A stretch of 64,000 nt of DNA from Aliiglaciecola sp. 3_MG-2023 (GCF_030548205.1 NZ_JAUORV010000004.1:248001-312000); one strand, 5' to 3'. Positions 37,474 through 47,670 are shown, numbered from the stretch's first letter. Translations and numbers: made by a program. The notes: a model not told the origin generated them from the sequence alone.

Positions 37474-38000
37474 CATTTTTTGGCGATTAAATCTGGAAAT
37501 TCATCCTTAAACCAATCTTTGATCATCTCCTTTTCGTATCGCAAAGAATCACTTTTAGATAAAAAATTAGCATTGTCCATAAACATCATGTCTTTTAATT
37601 TCACTTCATCTGCAGAATGCAGAACCGTTCCGCTTGCATCTGTCAAAGCATAGGAAAAGGTCATTCTAGGGATGTCGAGTTGTTTTACCACTCTCACTTC
37701 ACCTCCGCCCGTGCCCATTCCGACAAAAGAGGAAGGCCAAACTTCACCGGCTAAATCGAGATCTGAAACGGTCATGGTCAACTTTTGGCCATCGGGTAAA
37801 TCTTCCGCTAGCTTATTGATATATTCTTCAAGATCTTCAAATGTTTGCTCTCTAAATTTAGTGCGCGATTGAAGCGTCGGTTTCACATCTCGAAACTCTT
37901 TCGGGTTTTCCCAAGTAATCTCTACATCGGCTTTAGCATAACTGAAACAAGAAGCCGTTGTTGCGACCATTGCAAGCAATGCTAATGATAAATTTTTCAT
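37473..38000 (-). CDS. DUF3016 family periplasmic protein
   Basis: 175 residues with a signal peptide (about 1-24). The body, from ADVEITWENPKEFRDV through FREQTFEDLEEYI to LRYEKEMIKDWFKDEFPDL, matches the DUF3016 family, found in Shewanella, Alteromonas and relatives; its function is unknown. GGGG lies upstream of the ATG. Neighbours are a nuclease and a beta-propeller lipoprotein with no obvious shared role. It appears to be a single-gene unit with its own terminator. Confidence 0.85.
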   Translation of the reverse strand: MKNLSLALLAMVATTASCFSYAKADVEITWENPKEFRDVKPTLQSRTKFREQTFEDLEEYINKLAEDLPDGQKLTMTVSDLDLAGEVWPSSFVGMGTGGGEVRVVKQLDIPRMTFSYALTDASGTVLHSADEVKLKDMMFMDNANFLSKSDSLRYEKEMIKDWFKDEFPDLIAKK

Positions 38001-38193
38001 TATTAATCCCCTTTGTTTAAGTTAAATAACCTTATTCATTACAGTTTAAGCTCATTGTCTGAACGTTAACTGAATAACCTTAATCATCAAACAATAATAT
38101 ATCTATTTTGAGAGCTTTATTGACCCTTTTAGAGTAGACCAATTAGAGTAGGTAGGCAAATTCACTAAAATGTTCCCTTCGCCAAACATGTAA

Positions 38194-38229
38194 AACAAAA
38201 AAAGAGCCGCCGTAATGAATGACGGCTCT
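38194..38229 (-). terminator. terminator after the beta-propeller gene
   Basis: AGAGCCG pairs with CGGCTCT (38203-38209 with 38223-38229) around a 13-nt loop; on the minus strand the stem is followed by TTTTTTGTTTT. It lies 45 bp past the stop of the beta-propeller gene. Confidence 0.75.
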
Positions 38230-38273
38230 ACAGGCCTAACGCCCTAAAACGCTAAGGCGTTAAATGGACAGCC

Positions 38274-40298
38274 TTAAAAAGGTCCTAAAGCAGCACTCGG
38301 GTTATCCCACAACGCCTGCCAAACTTGATTTCCGCGGAAGTAATACACGTAATCACCTTGGATCACACTGCGATCGTCACCAGAGTAGCTATATTCATTA
38401 CTAGCATCATCCGCTTTGACATTACCTAACCATTGCAATTCCGGCAATTCACTTTTTGATTCAACTTCAAATAACATCAAACTATTACCTGGAACATCAA
38501 CCACGTTTTCCAGGATGGTAATATCGCTGTCACTGTTGAGTTTTTCCACTGGAAAGGCAAACCGATAATGCCCGTCCACTTCCAATACACTCAACGCTTT
38601 ATAATTAAACTCAACAGGCGTGAATGCATCAGCTGCTATCCATGATGAGAGTTCAATGGGGTGACTACTATCTCGAATATCAAATAAGCTGATTTTCATG
38701 CCTACGGGTTCAGCAGGCGGTGGCGACAACATTGTTTCAGCACGGTTTTTTAGGTCCGATGGATTGTTTTCAATTAGGTTGGAATCGGTGCTGTTAGCTA
38801 GATCTTCGATCTCGACTTGCTGTCCAACTCCTAGCAATAAACCATTCTTAAGGGGGTGCAAATAACTGGAAAAACCAGGTATCTCTAAACTACCGGCGAT
38901 AAATGGTGTTGTATTATCACTCAAATCAATTACATATAAGGGATCAATTCGTTCAAATGTTACTATGTAAGCTTTGTCATCAATAAATCTCACTGCGTAA
39001 ATATCTTCACCGGGTTTACCTATGGTTTCAGTGTGATTTTCATTTGGCAGGCTGGCAACAATCGCTAATTCATTGCCATTTTGGCTCAAAACCCTAAGTT
39101 GATGAGTTGCTGGAGAAACAGAATAATCCGTAGTGACTACCCGCAAATAGCCTTCACTTTCATCAATTTTAAATAGAGGATCGCTGCGCCAGCTCAAAAT
39201 ACCATCTACCTCCCCAGAAGCCTGGTACGCCATAGTTTCCAAACTCACTTTATGAAAAGCAGTTTGTTGCCCTTCAATACTGCTGGCTAAGTACATGGAT
39301 TGTTCCGACATATAGAGCAAATAAGCTTGTAAACTCATACAAATGGACTGGTGATCATTGGGATCTTCTATATTGACTCTCGTCACCGTCAATATCTGCG
39401 CGTAACCATCATTTTCCTCCGCAGATTCTGCAACATAACATTCTGACATATCATTCATTGCGCTGGATTGACCATCAATGTTCAAATGCGGCATCAACTC
39501 ATCAGCATCTAATTGCGCGACTTTTTGATAGTTGGCCAATTTCTCTTCATCTGTGCTCGCCTGCGGCTGGAGCCCTTCAATATAGGGCACATAGCTACTA
39601 ACTAAGTAAAGTTGTTCCTCTATCCTTCTAGTTGAAAGCAATGCGCCATCAAAGGTAAGTAGGTTTGCCTCAGTGGCATTTTCGGGATCACTTACATTAA
39701 AAATTTGAATACTAAATTGCTGCTCTACGGGTTCCCAAGGTGCAATAGTCACCCCATTAATAGGATAAATAGGCGACTCAGAACTTATTGCAACTAAGCG
39801 GTTTTGGTGTAAGTAAATTCCCATAATATTATCGTCTTCACGAGCCAATTGAAGACTCTCCAAACGACTTAAGCTGTTGTTGTCGCCGCGCTGAACAATG
39901 CCTATATCCGCGGCGCTTTGATTTTCATTTGACCAAACAGGGGAATTTGCCAAATAGAAAGTTTGCCCATCATATTTAACTCTGTCAGCTTCATCGACGC
40001 CATTTTCAATGGTGTTCGTTGCAGAAAATTGGGGGGCTGCCAGGCTCGGAATTGCCACTTCCCCTTCGACATTAGAATCTGCAGCAAATAATGAAGCGGC
40101 ATAAATCCCATTTTTAATATATTCTTCGGCTTTTTCAGCATCTTGGGTTAAAGGTCCAATGAACCCAGTTGGTTGATTGACTTGGGGAGGCGATTCAATC
40201 ACTTTGGTGTTGGTTTCGCTTTTCCCTCCACTTCCGCCGCATGCAGCCAATAGCAGGGCAGAAAAAACCACGGTTGTTGCAACTTTATATCCGTACAT
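38274..40298 (-). CDS. beta-propeller domain lipoprotein
   Basis: 674 residues from ATG at 40298; a GTG three codons upstream is an alternative with AGG 5 nt before it. The lipoprotein signal ends LLLAAC (Cys20) followed by a GGSGGK linker. FSATNTIENGVDEADRVKYDGQ (quoted in part as NGVDEADRVKYDG, near residue 100) and repeated blades such as YLASSIEGQ and RVVTTDYSVSP are typical of the secreted Beta_propel family seen in archaea and marine bacteria. The role is unknown, possibly protein binding at the surface. It is divergent from the MipA operon across about 200 bp. Confidence 0.8.
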   Translation of the reverse strand: MYGYKVATTVVFSALLLAACGGSGGKSETNTKVIESPPQVNQPTGFIGPLTQDAEKAEEYIKNGIYAASLFAADSNVEGEVAIPSLAAPQFSATNTIENGVDEADRVKYDGQTFYLANSPVWSNENQSAADIGIVQRGDNNSLSRLESLQLAREDDNIMGIYLHQNRLVAISSESPIYPINGVTIAPWEPVEQQFSIQIFNVSDPENATEANLLTFDGALLSTRRIEEQLYLVSSYVPYIEGLQPQASTDEEKLANYQKVAQLDADELMPHLNIDGQSSAMNDMSECYVAESAEENDGYAQILTVTRVNIEDPNDHQSICMSLQAYLLYMSEQSMYLASSIEGQQTAFHKVSLETMAYQASGEVDGILSWRSDPLFKIDESEGYLRVVTTDYSVSPATHQLRVLSQNGNELAIVASLPNENHTETIGKPGEDIYAVRFIDDKAYIVTFERIDPLYVIDLSDNTTPFIAGSLEIPGFSSYLHPLKNGLLLGVGQQVEIEDLANSTDSNLIENNPSDLKNRAETMLSPPPAEPVGMKISLFDIRDSSHPIELSSWIAADAFTPVEFNYKALSVLEVDGHYRFAFPVEKLNSDSDITILENVVDVPGNSLMLFEVESKSELPELQWLGNVKADDASNEYSYSGDDRSVIQGDYVYYFRGNQVWQALWDNPSAALGPF

Positions 40299-40497
40299 GG
40301 CAAACACCTAAACCTAAATTTTGCGAAATTTATTGGACTAATCCTAGTCAATGAATTTGTCATTTTCTATTATCAATTGACAATAATTGTGAAAATTTGT
40401 AACCCTGAGATGTCCCATTGTAAAAGGTCTGTTAACCTTGAATATTGAGGGAAGTTTTGCATATTAGAATTGCACTAATAAAAGGTTGAGGACTGGG

Positions 40498-41376
40498 GTG
40501 TTAAAACACTATCTTAAATACGTTATCTTTTTCATTGCAACGAGTTATGCAATACCAACTTTGAGCTGTGAAGCATCTAAATACTGCATTCAAGAAGGAG
40601 AATGGGATATTGGTGTGGCGTTTGGATTAGGTTTACGTACAAATCCATTAGTAGACGGCGACAACTTCCCGAACCTTATATTGATTGATGTTGCCTGGTA
40701 TGGCGAACAGTTTTATTTTGATAATGCTGAACTAGGCTACCAATGGTTGCAAACTCAAGAATTCGGCGTTGAAAGCTATTTAACCCTAGATCGTGAGAAA
40801 ACATTCTTTGAGCTTTGGCACCCTGGCAACGTCACTGTCCCTGCCGTTCTCCCCTCTTCTCCTTCAGTAGACACGCCTGATAAAGGCTCAGAGGATGAGC
40901 CGAATTCTGATAACCTAAGATTGTCTGTTGATGAAATTAGTGACCGCAATTGGGCAATGAATTTCGGTACTCGATTTCACTTCTATAGCGGAAATCATGA
41001 AGTCAGTTTCTCCATCGAAACCGATGCAAGCAAAGTGCATAACGGTCAAAAGGCCAATTTATCCTATCAGTATTTTTGGTCAGGTGATGACTGGCAATTT
41101 GTCGTTCGTCCAAGTTTAATTTGGAAGAGCGCTAAACTAGCAAATTATTACTATGGGATTAACGAAAAAGATACTATCGACTCCAGCTTTCACTACTCGG
41201 TCTCATCTGGAATACAGCCGGGGTTATCCTTTTTATACACCCAAAAGCTGAATGAAGATTGGCACTGGGTAGCTAACCTAGCATATCGTAAACTCCATGC
41301 TTCAATGGTTAATAGCCCCATTGTTGAAGAAGACAATGTCAGCAATGTATTTTTAGGCGTGGGGCGTCGATTTTGA
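40498..41376 (+). CDS. MipA/OmpV family outer-membrane protein
   Basis: 292 residues from GTG at 40498, with GAGG 6 nt upstream. A TTG at 40486 has no better support. A signal peptide ends near TLSC. WDIGVAFGLGLRTNPLVDGDNFP (in part GLGLRTNPLVDGD) is the family opening, and the remainder is an amphipathic beta-barrel ending GVGRRF with a terminal Phe, as in outer-membrane proteins. MipA/OmpV proteins are linked to murein synthesis scaffolds and adhesion; a precise role here is unknown. It is the first gene of a tight four-gene operon with a DUF3019 protein and a two-component system. Confidence 0.85.
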   Translation: MLKHYLKYVIFFIATSYAIPTLSCEASKYCIQEGEWDIGVAFGLGLRTNPLVDGDNFPNLILIDVAWYGEQFYFDNAELGYQWLQTQEFGVESYLTLDREKTFFELWHPGNVTVPAVLPSSPSVDTPDKGSEDEPNSDNLRLSVDEISDRNWAMNFGTRFHFYSGNHEVSFSIETDASKVHNGQKANLSYQYFWSGDDWQFVVRPSLIWKSAKLANYYYGINEKDTIDSSFHYSVSSGIQPGLSFLYTQKLNEDWHWVANLAYRKLHASMVNSPIVEEDNVSNVFLGVGRRF

Positions 41377-41777
41377 TGATTCACCGCAAACCAACAACCT
41401 TTTTTGGCTACCTATCAATGACGAGTATGTTAGCACTTGCATACTTGCCGAGTACCTGGAGTCAAACACCGAGCTGGCGTGTACAACCAAAAGTATGCAT
41501 CGTTGAAAACTTAGGGGATACCTGTGAAATGGTTTTAACCCTCAAATTTGAGAATTTAGCACCAGGAACATACTGCTATTATCAAGGGCAAACTCGATTA
41601 AACTGTTGGACAGGTGCTGCAGTTAACAAAACCCTTAATATCCGTTTCACAGAAGAAACCACGCTATATCTTAAATCTGAAAATGGTAAGGTCATTTTAT
41701 CCCATCAACTGGATATCAAAGCCAGAGCGAGTAAAAAGCAAGTTAGACGGGTAAGGCAACCTTGGAGTCTATTTTGA
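41376..41777 (+). CDS. DUF3019 family secreted protein
   Basis: 133 residues from ATG at 41376, sharing the A of the MipA stop (TGATG). Signal peptide ends near TWSQ. WRVQPKVCIVENLGDTCEM, YCYYQGQTRLNCW and a basic tail match DUF3019; four cysteines suggest disulfides. Its function is unknown, but this gene regularly accompanies MipA and a two-component system in Shewanella and Alteromonas, so it may modulate the sensor or the porin-like protein. It overlaps the response regulator start by 4 bp. Confidence 0.85.
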   Translation: MIHRKPTTFFGYLSMTSMLALAYLPSTWSQTPSWRVQPKVCIVENLGDTCEMVLTLKFENLAPGTYCYYQGQTRLNCWTGAAVNKTLNIRFTEETTLYLKSENGKVILSHQLDIKARASKKQVRRVRQPWSLF

Positions 41778-42478
41778 GCAAGCGTATTTTACTAATTGAG
41801 GATGACAAACGATTAAGTCAATTAATGGCTAATTTTCTAAATCAGCAAGATTTTGAAGTTCAGTGTTTATATGACTCTGTTAATTTGCCCAACACCATGA
41901 GCCAATTTGAGCCGGACATCATTATTCTGGATATCATGCTACCAGGGGAAGATGGTTTCGAGTTATGTAAAAAATTGCGTAAAACCTTTACTGGCCCCCT
42001 GCTATTCGTCACAGCGAAAAGTTCCGATTTCGATCAAGTGTTAGGCTTGGAGCTCGGTGCAGATGATTATGTGATAAAACCCGTCGAACCTCGCGTATTA
42101 TTAGCTCGGATTAATGCCTTGTTGAGGCGTAGCGAAACATTAAGCAATGACACTCAATCCCAAAGCGATCAATTACATTTTGGGCAATTGCGTATAAATC
42201 GTAGTTCTCGACAAGTATTTTTAGCAGATGAGACCATCCAATTGACCAGTCATGAATTCGATATGTTGTGGAAATTAGCCAGCAATCCATCCAAATTGGT
42301 TGAACGAGAAACCCTTTACAGCGAATTAATTGGCAGAGAGTATGATGGTTTAGACCGATCCGCTGATGTCCGCATTTCTCGTTTGCGCAAAAAACTCAGA
42401 GATAATCCGCAAAACCCGTACAAAATCAAAACAATTTGGGGCAAAGGATTCTTCTTTGTCCCTGATGCTTGGGAGTAA
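41774..42478 (+). CDS. OmpR-family response regulator
   Basis: 234 residues from TTG at 41774, overlapping the DUF3019 stop (TTGA), with GGAG 6 nt upstream, which fixes the start over an in-frame TTG at 41762. The receiver has E9/D10/D11, phospho-acceptor D53 (ILDIMLPGEDG) and the switch lysine in VIKPVEPR. The C-terminal winged helix has RSADVRISRLRKKLRDNP and KTIWGKGFFF. RstA-like. It is phosphorylated by the kinase encoded 30 bp downstream and probably controls the mipA operon itself. Confidence 0.93.
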   Translation: MSKRILLIEDDKRLSQLMANFLNQQDFEVQCLYDSVNLPNTMSQFEPDIIILDIMLPGEDGFELCKKLRKTFTGPLLFVTAKSSDFDQVLGLELGADDYVIKPVEPRVLLARINALLRRSETLSNDTQSQSDQLHFGQLRINRSSRQVFLADETIQLTSHEFDMLWKLASNPSKLVERETLYSELIGREYDGLDRSADVRISRLRKKLRDNPQNPYKIKTIWGKGFFFVPDAWE

Positions 42479-42508
42479 CTCCATTTTGAACCAATCCCCA
42501 GCAACAAC

Positions 42509-43762
42509 ATGACTCGATTATTTCTAAGCCTTTATATATTTATCGCCTTATCCCTAGTTGCATTAAGTGCTTTACTCAACCATGTCTTTTTTAACGATGA
42601 CGCCATTAATCAAAGTGATGCCTTGTTAATTAATTCACTCACGGCTTTGCATCAGCGAGGAGGGATCAGGGCCGATGATTTAGATAACAAGCTGTTCTCC
42701 TTAAGAACATTGAATACGAGCGATATGGCATGGAACGATGAAGAGTTAGCAATATTAGAAAAACAATTACCCGTTGTGTTATTTGATAACCAAAAGGGTA
42801 CTCAGATTTATTTCCAATCACCCGGCGAAATATTGCTTGAAATTACCTTGTTATCTAGTCAAACAAGTAACAGCAAGTATTTACTTTACAGTGGTTTATT
42901 TTTCTTTTTATTGGCAGGTGTAATTGCGCTTTGGTTATGGCCTTTGTGGAAAGATCTTCTAAAGCTAAAACAAACAGCCACGCGCATTGGCCCAAGCGGA
43001 GATTTCCCACCTATCGAAATCGATCGAACTTCAGTAGTGTACCCAATTGCTATTGCCTTAAACGACTTGGGTAATCGGGTACGAGAATTATTAAATACAC
43101 AAAGAGAACTAACCGGGGCGGTTGCCCATGAGTTCAGAACCCCTTTATCTCGCTTAAAATTTGCCATTGCAGCTCATGATTATGCTCAAGGGGGCCCTTG
43201 GAGCGAGATGAATAAAGATATTGATGAATTAGAAAAGTTAGTACAGGAAATGTTGAGCTACACCAGTATGGAAGTGCAAGAGCCAGAGTTAAACATCACA
43301 GAGATCCCCCTTCTCACATTATGTAAGCAGCGGATTAGCTATTTACAGAAAGGTATTCCATCCCAGTTAAAAATTGATATTGTGGGCTCAGATTATACTA
43401 TCTTAGGTGATGAACACTTCATCGAAAGGGTAATAGATAACCTAATTAATAATGCCAGTCGATATGCGCGATCAACAATTTTAATTCAGGTTTCCCGTGA
43501 CTCAAAAGGAATATTAGTGCGCATGGAAGACGACGGCTTAGGGGTACCTGAAATTTATCAAAAGCGTATTTTCGAGCCTTTCTTCCGCCCAGACAATAGC
43601 CGCGATAGAAAACGCGGTGGCGCTGGATTAGGACTGGCAATTATCAAACGCATAATGCACTGGCATGAAGGTGAGTGCTGGGTCGAAAACGCCAAATTAG
43701 GTGGCGCAAGTTTTTGTCTTTTATTTAAAACAGCACCTATGATTAAGTCACGTAGCAATTGA
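42509..43762 (+). CDS. sensor histidine kinase, RstB/EnvZ type
   Basis: 417 residues. Membrane segments at about 4-24 and 130-150 bracket a short periplasmic domain. A HAMP-like linker leads to HisKA with H207 in [14 protein letters not shown], then the ATPase with [17 protein letters not shown] and GGAGLGLAI. The ribosome site before the ATG is weak. It is the last gene of the mipA-DUF3019-regulator-kinase operon, so an envelope signal is likely. Confidence 0.92.
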   Translation: MTRLFLSLYIFIALSLVALSALLNHVFFNDDAINQSDALLINSLTALHQRGGIRADDLDNKLFSLRTLNTSDMAWNDEELAILEKQLPVVLFDNQKGTQIYFQSPGEILLEITLLSSQTSNSKYLLYSGLFFFLLAGVIALWLWPLWKDLLKLKQTATRIGPSGDFPPIEIDRTSVVYPIAIALNDLGNRVRELLNTQRELTGAVAHEFRTPLSRLKFAIAAHDYAQGGPWSEMNKDIDELEKLVQEMLSYTSMEVQEPELNITEIPLLTLCKQRISYLQKGIPSQLKIDIVGSDYTILGDEHFIERVIDNLINNASRYARSTILIQVSRDSKGILVRMEDDGLGVPEIYQKRIFEPFFRPDNSRDRKRGGAGLGLAIIKRIMHWHEGECWVENAKLGGASFCLLFKTAPMIKSRSN

Positions 43763-43799
43763 CCTCATATCCAGATACAAAAGTTATGTTGCGATGCCC

Positions 43800-44171
43800 C
43801 TAGCCAGACTCGCTAGTTTGTAACAAGGTGGAATGACTAATCGTGTGACAAACCAGCTCTAAGTTTGAGCCATTTACGTAAGGATTAATTTCGCGTTCAA
43901 CGCAATATTTAGCATGAAAATTCACTAGGTTTTCGGAACTATCGGTAATTTGTAAAATATAATCACGCTGAAAATCACGCATTTGTTCAGTGTAAGGAGC
44001 CAAAGAATAACGCACATCTTTAAGTTGCGTTTTTTCCATTTTCATCGATATATCAGTCATGAATTGGGTTAAGCTATTTTGAATATCCGCTAGCAAATAC
44101 TGAGCAAATGGCGAGCGCAGCGCCATGACTAAGATCACTATTTCCGCTAAAATAATTAAATACCTAAACAT
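43800..44171 (-). CDS. small membrane-anchored protein of unknown function
   Basis: 123 residues. One N-terminal hydrophobic segment (FRYLIILAEIVILVMALRS in sense) is followed by a helical, polar domain with three cysteines (two near CVEREINP and LVCHTI). I recognise no family. It is convergent with the kinase gene, 37 bp away, and a palindrome lies upstream. It could be a genuine small envelope protein or a spurious frame; the coding-like composition and the signal-like start favour a real gene. Confidence 0.55.
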   Translation of the reverse strand: MFRYLIILAEIVILVMALRSPFAQYLLADIQNSLTQFMTDISMKMEKTQLKDVRYSLAPYTEQMRDFQRDYILQITDSSENLVNFHAKYCVEREINPYVNGSNLELVCHTISHSTLLQTSESG

Positions 44172-44226
44172 AGTTTCACATCTAAACAGGGCAAAAAATG
44201 CCCAGAGCCAAAACGGAAGTCTAACT

Positions 44227-44242
44227 TAGACTAACTAGTCTA
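44227..44242. promoter_or_regulatory. perfect palindrome upstream of the small unknown gene
   Basis: TAGACTA-AC-TAGTCTA lies about 56 bp upstream of the ATG at 44171. It could be a regulator binding site. No T-tract follows, so it is not a terminator. The rest of the 217-bp gap to rutF shows a weak AT hairpin only. Confidence 0.3.
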
Positions 44243-44388
44243 GCTTTTAAAGACTCAGGTATTATCCATGCTTATACAAGAGTCTTTTAATCAATACCCA
44301 TATAAACAAATACTTAGCCCAATTTAATAACCAAATAATTGGTTTGTAAAAGCGGGAAGCGAAAAAGCCTCTATGCTGATTGTGTAAT

Positions 44389-44916
44389 TCAATCACACAG
44401 ATGATGATATCCCCGTTGGAAATAAACTAAAGCGCCAGCTTGTTCTCTCTGCTTGACAGCGACGACTTCACAGAAAATAACATCGTGAGTAGCAACACTT
44501 TGAATATGCGTGATTTTACAATCAAAGGCGACAGCAGCGTCTGCTAACACTGGCGATCCGGTTTTCAACCTTTCCCACTTCCCTATTGCAAAACGATCTG
44601 CCATTGCCGCTTTACCACCAAATACATTCGACAATGATTCATGGCCTTCGGTAAGGGTATTTATCGCTAAATAAGGGCTGTCAACAAACGCACTATGTAC
44701 CGAAGCACTTCTATTTAAACAGACCAATAAGGTCGCCGGATTATCACTTACACTGCAAACCGCAGTTGCTGTAAACCCTACATCTCCAGTGGCACTGGAT
44801 GTAGTTACAATATTCACTGCACCGGCTAAACTTGCCATACTATCTCGAAAACACTCTGGTGTTATGCAAGGCATCGCTTCAGATTGTGAAGACAACTTTT
44901 CTATATCTGGTTTCAC
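44389..44916 (-). CDS. rutF: flavin reductase of the Rut pathway
   Basis: 175 residues from GTG at 44916 with GGAG 7 nt upstream. FRDSMASLAGAVNIVTTSS and FTATAVCSVSDNPATLLVCLN are flavin-reductase motifs, and the last residues YFQRGYHHL are typical. It supplies reduced FMN to the RutA monooxygenase in uracil degradation, in the cytoplasm. Last gene of rutABCDEF. Confidence 0.93.
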   Translation of the reverse strand: MKPDIEKLSSQSEAMPCITPECFRDSMASLAGAVNIVTTSSATGDVGFTATAVCSVSDNPATLLVCLNRSASVHSAFVDSPYLAINTLTEGHESLSNVFGGKAAMADRFAIGKWERLKTGSPVLADAAVAFDCKITHIQSVATHDVIFCEVVAVKQREQAGALVYFQRGYHHLCD

Positions 44917-44967
44917 TGGACCACTCCTAAATACATTCGCTTTTAACAGCAGAGTAAAGCCATAGGG

Positions 44968-45558
44968 CTATACAATTTCACAGGCATCATCAAAGGCCAA
45001 ACGAGGAAGTCGCTTATGCACTTTAGAGCCATCACCGTATCCTAAGTTAATCAAGAAATTAACTTTCCACGTGCTGTTTTCAAAGAAGGTTTGATTAAGC
45101 AACTCGGGATTAAACCCTGACATCGCGCCCGTGTCTAGCCCTAATGCTCTGGCCGCGCTAATTAAATAAGCGCCTTGTAGAGAGCTATTACGCATGGCAG
45201 TTTCGTAAGCTGCATCCGGACTGGATGTAAACCAACTGCGGGCATCTGCGTAGGGAAATAAAGTCGGTAATTGCTCATAAAATTCACTATCGTAGGCAAC
45301 AATTACAGTACAAGGCGCACTCATAGTTTGCTCTACATTGCCCTTAGATAAAGCAGGTTTTAGCTTCTCTCTGCCCTCATCGGAACTAATAAAAACAAAA
45401 CGAGCAGGACTGCAATTAGCCGATGTTGGACCCAATTTAACCAAGTCATACAACTGCAACAGCAATTCTTTGGGTATGATTCGGTCCTGCCAGCTAGTGT
45501 GAGTATGAGCTTGAGTAAATAATTGCGCTAATGCCGCATTATCTAATTGTGTTGTCAT
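44968..45558 (-). CDS. rutE: malonic semialdehyde reductase (nitroreductase fold)
   Basis: 196 residues. [21 protein letters not shown] is the nitroreductase FMN-binding opening ([12 protein letters not shown]), and [12 protein letters not shown] and [20 protein letters not shown] match RutE. It reduces toxic malonic semialdehyde to 3-hydroxypropionate, the last step of the Rut pathway. It lies between rutD and rutF with short gaps (51-55 bp). Confidence 0.94.
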   Translation of the reverse strand: MTTQLDNAALAQLFTQAHTHTSWQDRIIPKELLLQLYDLVKLGPTSANCSPARFVFISSDEGREKLKPALSKGNVEQTMSAPCTVIVAYDSEFYEQLPTLFPYADARSWFTSSPDAAYETAMRNSSLQGAYLISAARALGLDTGAMSGFNPELLNQTFFENSTWKVNFLINLGYGDGSKVHKRLPRLAFDDACEIV

Positions 45559-45613
45559 AATTTATAAATTCCAAATCGAGTTGTGTCATAGTCACCTGAA
45601 ATTAGGCGTTGAT

Positions 45614-46402
45614 TCAATGACCTTTTAAATAGTGATTGAGATGTTCAAGTAAAAGCTGATTAAATTCATCAGTTATGGTTACTGTACACGCATGCCCGCC
45701 ATATTCAAAAATATGTAATTTTGAATTCGCAATTCCATCAGCCAAGATGGCTGAACGTTGCCATGGCACTAAGGCATCGTCTTTATTGGCTATTATTAAG
45801 GTATTGGCTTTGATTGCATTGAGTTGACCGTCGATATCAAATTGACTCAATGCGGAGATTCGTGCCAGTAAATTTTGTTTATCGGGGAAGTTTTTTAACA
45901 TATGTTGTTCTTCGACGTTGAGTAATTCGGCATTTTTTGCAATCCAATCCGGTGGATAGAGCATAAGTGCCTGCATCTGCAAATACACGTCGGCAGAACA
46001 GTTATGTAATAGTGCCTTGCGAATATTAAAACATCGAAGGGTGTGTGGGTTTGGGCTACTCCAGGCGTTAATGAGTACCAAAGATTGAAGGATCTCTGGA
46101 CGTTGCAGGGCAATTTCTAACCCCACTAAACCGCCCAATGCATGGCCAACAAAATGACATTGTTGTATTTGGATATCGTTTAATAATGCGAGTAATTCTC
46201 TGCTCATCGATTTTATCGAATAGTCGTTAGGTAAACTCGCTGGACTTCTTCCTGTTCCATTATGATCATAAACAATTACCCGCCATGAGGATTCTAAAAC
46301 CGGTATTAGTGTTTCCCAAAAATGCCCAGAGCCACCCAGTCCCGAACTTAAAACCACGGTGGGCGCAGTACTATCTTGCAAACCAACTACTTCGTAAAAC
46401 AT
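45614..46402 (-). CDS. rutD: aminoacrylate hydrolase RutD
   Basis: 262 residues from ATG at 46402; a GTG three codons earlier has no ribosome site. Alpha/beta hydrolase with LSSGLGGSGHFW near the N-terminus and GGHACTVT near the end carrying the histidine. The elbow reads GHALGG, with Ala where most hydrolases have the Ser nucleophile; this is also so in E. coli RutD, so it is a family trait and not damage. It speeds the breakdown of 3-aminoacrylate to malonic semialdehyde and ammonia. Confidence 0.93.
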   Translation of the reverse strand: MFYEVVGLQDSTAPTVVLSSGLGGSGHFWETLIPVLESSWRVIVYDHNGTGRSPASLPNDYSIKSMSRELLALLNDIQIQQCHFVGHALGGLVGLEIALQRPEILQSLVLINAWSSPNPHTLRCFNIRKALLHNCSADVYLQMQALMLYPPDWIAKNAELLNVEEQHMLKNFPDKQNLLARISALSQFDIDGQLNAIKANTLIIANKDDALVPWQRSAILADGIANSKLHIFEYGGHACTVTITDEFNQLLLEHLNHYLKGH

Positions 46403-46497
46403 GTTGCTCACTTATTCATTTAAGATAGTTAAAATGCATGCACTCAAATGAAAAGCATTGCCTAGGGCAACACCATACTACTAAATGCATCGGATTA

Positions 46498-46887
46498 TTA
46501 TCCTTGGTCTACATGCGCAACACTGGCAATCTCAACCAGTGCATCCGGCTTCACTAAGCCACATTGGATACAATAACGAGCGGGTTTTTCGCCAGCAAAA
46601 TATTCTGCATATACTTGGTTGATGGCGGCATAATCCTCCCAATCACGCAGTAGTATAGTATTGAAGGTAATATCATCCATAGTTCCGCCAGCAGCCTCAA
46701 CGACACTTTTAATACTTTCCAATACATGACGCGTTTGCGCTTCGGCATCACCAACGTGTACCACATTGTTGTCTTTATCAAAGGCCAAAGTACCTGAAAC
46801 ATACAAAATATTATCAGCCATTGAGCCAGGCACATAAGGTGCTAAAGGCTTGCCTGTACCTGCTGGTATAATTGATTTTTTAGTCAT
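46498..46887 (-). CDS. rutC: RidA-family 3-aminoacrylate deaminase RutC
   Basis: 129 residues. [43 protein letters not shown] (in part [16 protein letters not shown]) and [22 protein letters not shown] are RidA/YjgF motifs; the Arg in PAR is the active-site residue. In the Rut pathway it acts on 3-aminoacrylate, and no other function is needed to explain it here. It lies between rutB (57 bp) and rutD (95 bp). Confidence 0.95.
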   Translation of the reverse strand: MTKKSIIPAGTGKPLAPYVPGSMADNILYVSGTLAFDKDNNVVHVGDAEAQTRHVLESIKSVVEAAGGTMDDITFNTILLRDWEDYAAINQVYAEYFAGEKPARYCIQCGLVKPDALVEIASVAHVDQG

Positions 46888-46944
46888 ACTGAATTACCTA
46901 TGTTTTAGGGTTTAGGAAAGTTGAGTTAGCGTGTTTTGCCATCA

Positions 46945-47670
46945 TTAGGCAACGACTTTGCAGAAGTCTTCGACGGTTGACACCCAACCAAAAAATGTAG
47001 AAATGTTATATAGAGCTGACTCTTGAATCATATCGGGGCCAGCTTGATGGGTTGCATCCGCTAACACCACACCAAAATACTCCAAGAAAAAACCATCCCG
47101 TAAGGTAGATTCCACACATACATTGGTTGCTATGCCGGTGAACACTAAATTTCGAATACCGCGACTGCGCAGCATGCTGTCTAAATTTGTATTGAAAAAA
47201 CCACTGTAGCGGGTTTTGGGAATAACAATGTCACCTGGTTTTGGACTGAGCTCATCAACCAACTGATAATCCCATGACCCTTTTGCTAGCAAAGTACCTT
47301 TTAGTTCAGGTTGCTTACGCATTGTTTTTAGCGCATTAGACTTGTACCAATTGGGCGAACCAGGTCCGCCCGCTTCAGCATATTCTGCGTCCCATCCATT
47401 TTGGAAAAACACCACGGTTATGCCTGCTTTTCTCGCTGCGGCTATGGCTTTAGTGATATTAGCAATCACTGGACCGGTACTCGATATATCAAAACCCGCT
47501 TTATCTAAATAGCCGTCTTTGCTGGCATAAGCGTTTTGCATATCGACCACGATAAGCGCTGTTTGTTTAATATCCATTGCTAAAGGCTCTGGTTGCGCCG
47601 ACAAAATGACTTCATTGCTTTTATCTGCGTTGCGAAGCCCAGCAATACTCAATTCACCGTTATTCAGCAT
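46945..47670 (-). CDS. rutB: ureidoacrylate amidohydrolase RutB
   Basis: 241 residues. Isochorismatase-like fold: [11 protein letters not shown] carries the catalytic Asp, [15 protein letters not shown] the Lys, and [15 protein letters not shown] the nucleophilic Cys. It hydrolyses ureidoacrylate peracid/ureidoacrylate to aminoacrylate, carbamate and ammonia. The ATG shares its last base region with the rutA stop (TGATG), so the two are translationally coupled. Confidence 0.96.
   Translation of the reverse strand: MLNNGELSIAGLRNADKSNEVILSAQPEPLAMDIKQTALIVVDMQNAYASKDGYLDKAGFDISSTGPVIANITKAIAAARKAGITVVFFQNGWDAEYAEAGGPGSPNWYKSNALKTMRKQPELKGTLLAKGSWDYQLVDELSPKPGDIVIPKTRYSGFFNTNLDSMLRSRGIRNLVFTGIATNVCVESTLRDGFFLEYFGVVLADATHQAGPDMIQESALYNISTFFGWVSTVEDFCKVVA

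Noticed and set aside
44329-44344. AACCAA/TTGGTT hairpin after rutF as terminator
   Set aside because: The stem is only 6 bp and AT-rich, and no clear T-tract follows.
45614-46402. RutD as a broken hydrolase because of Ala at the nucleophile
   Set aside because: E. coli RutD has the same GHALG, so it is normal for the family.
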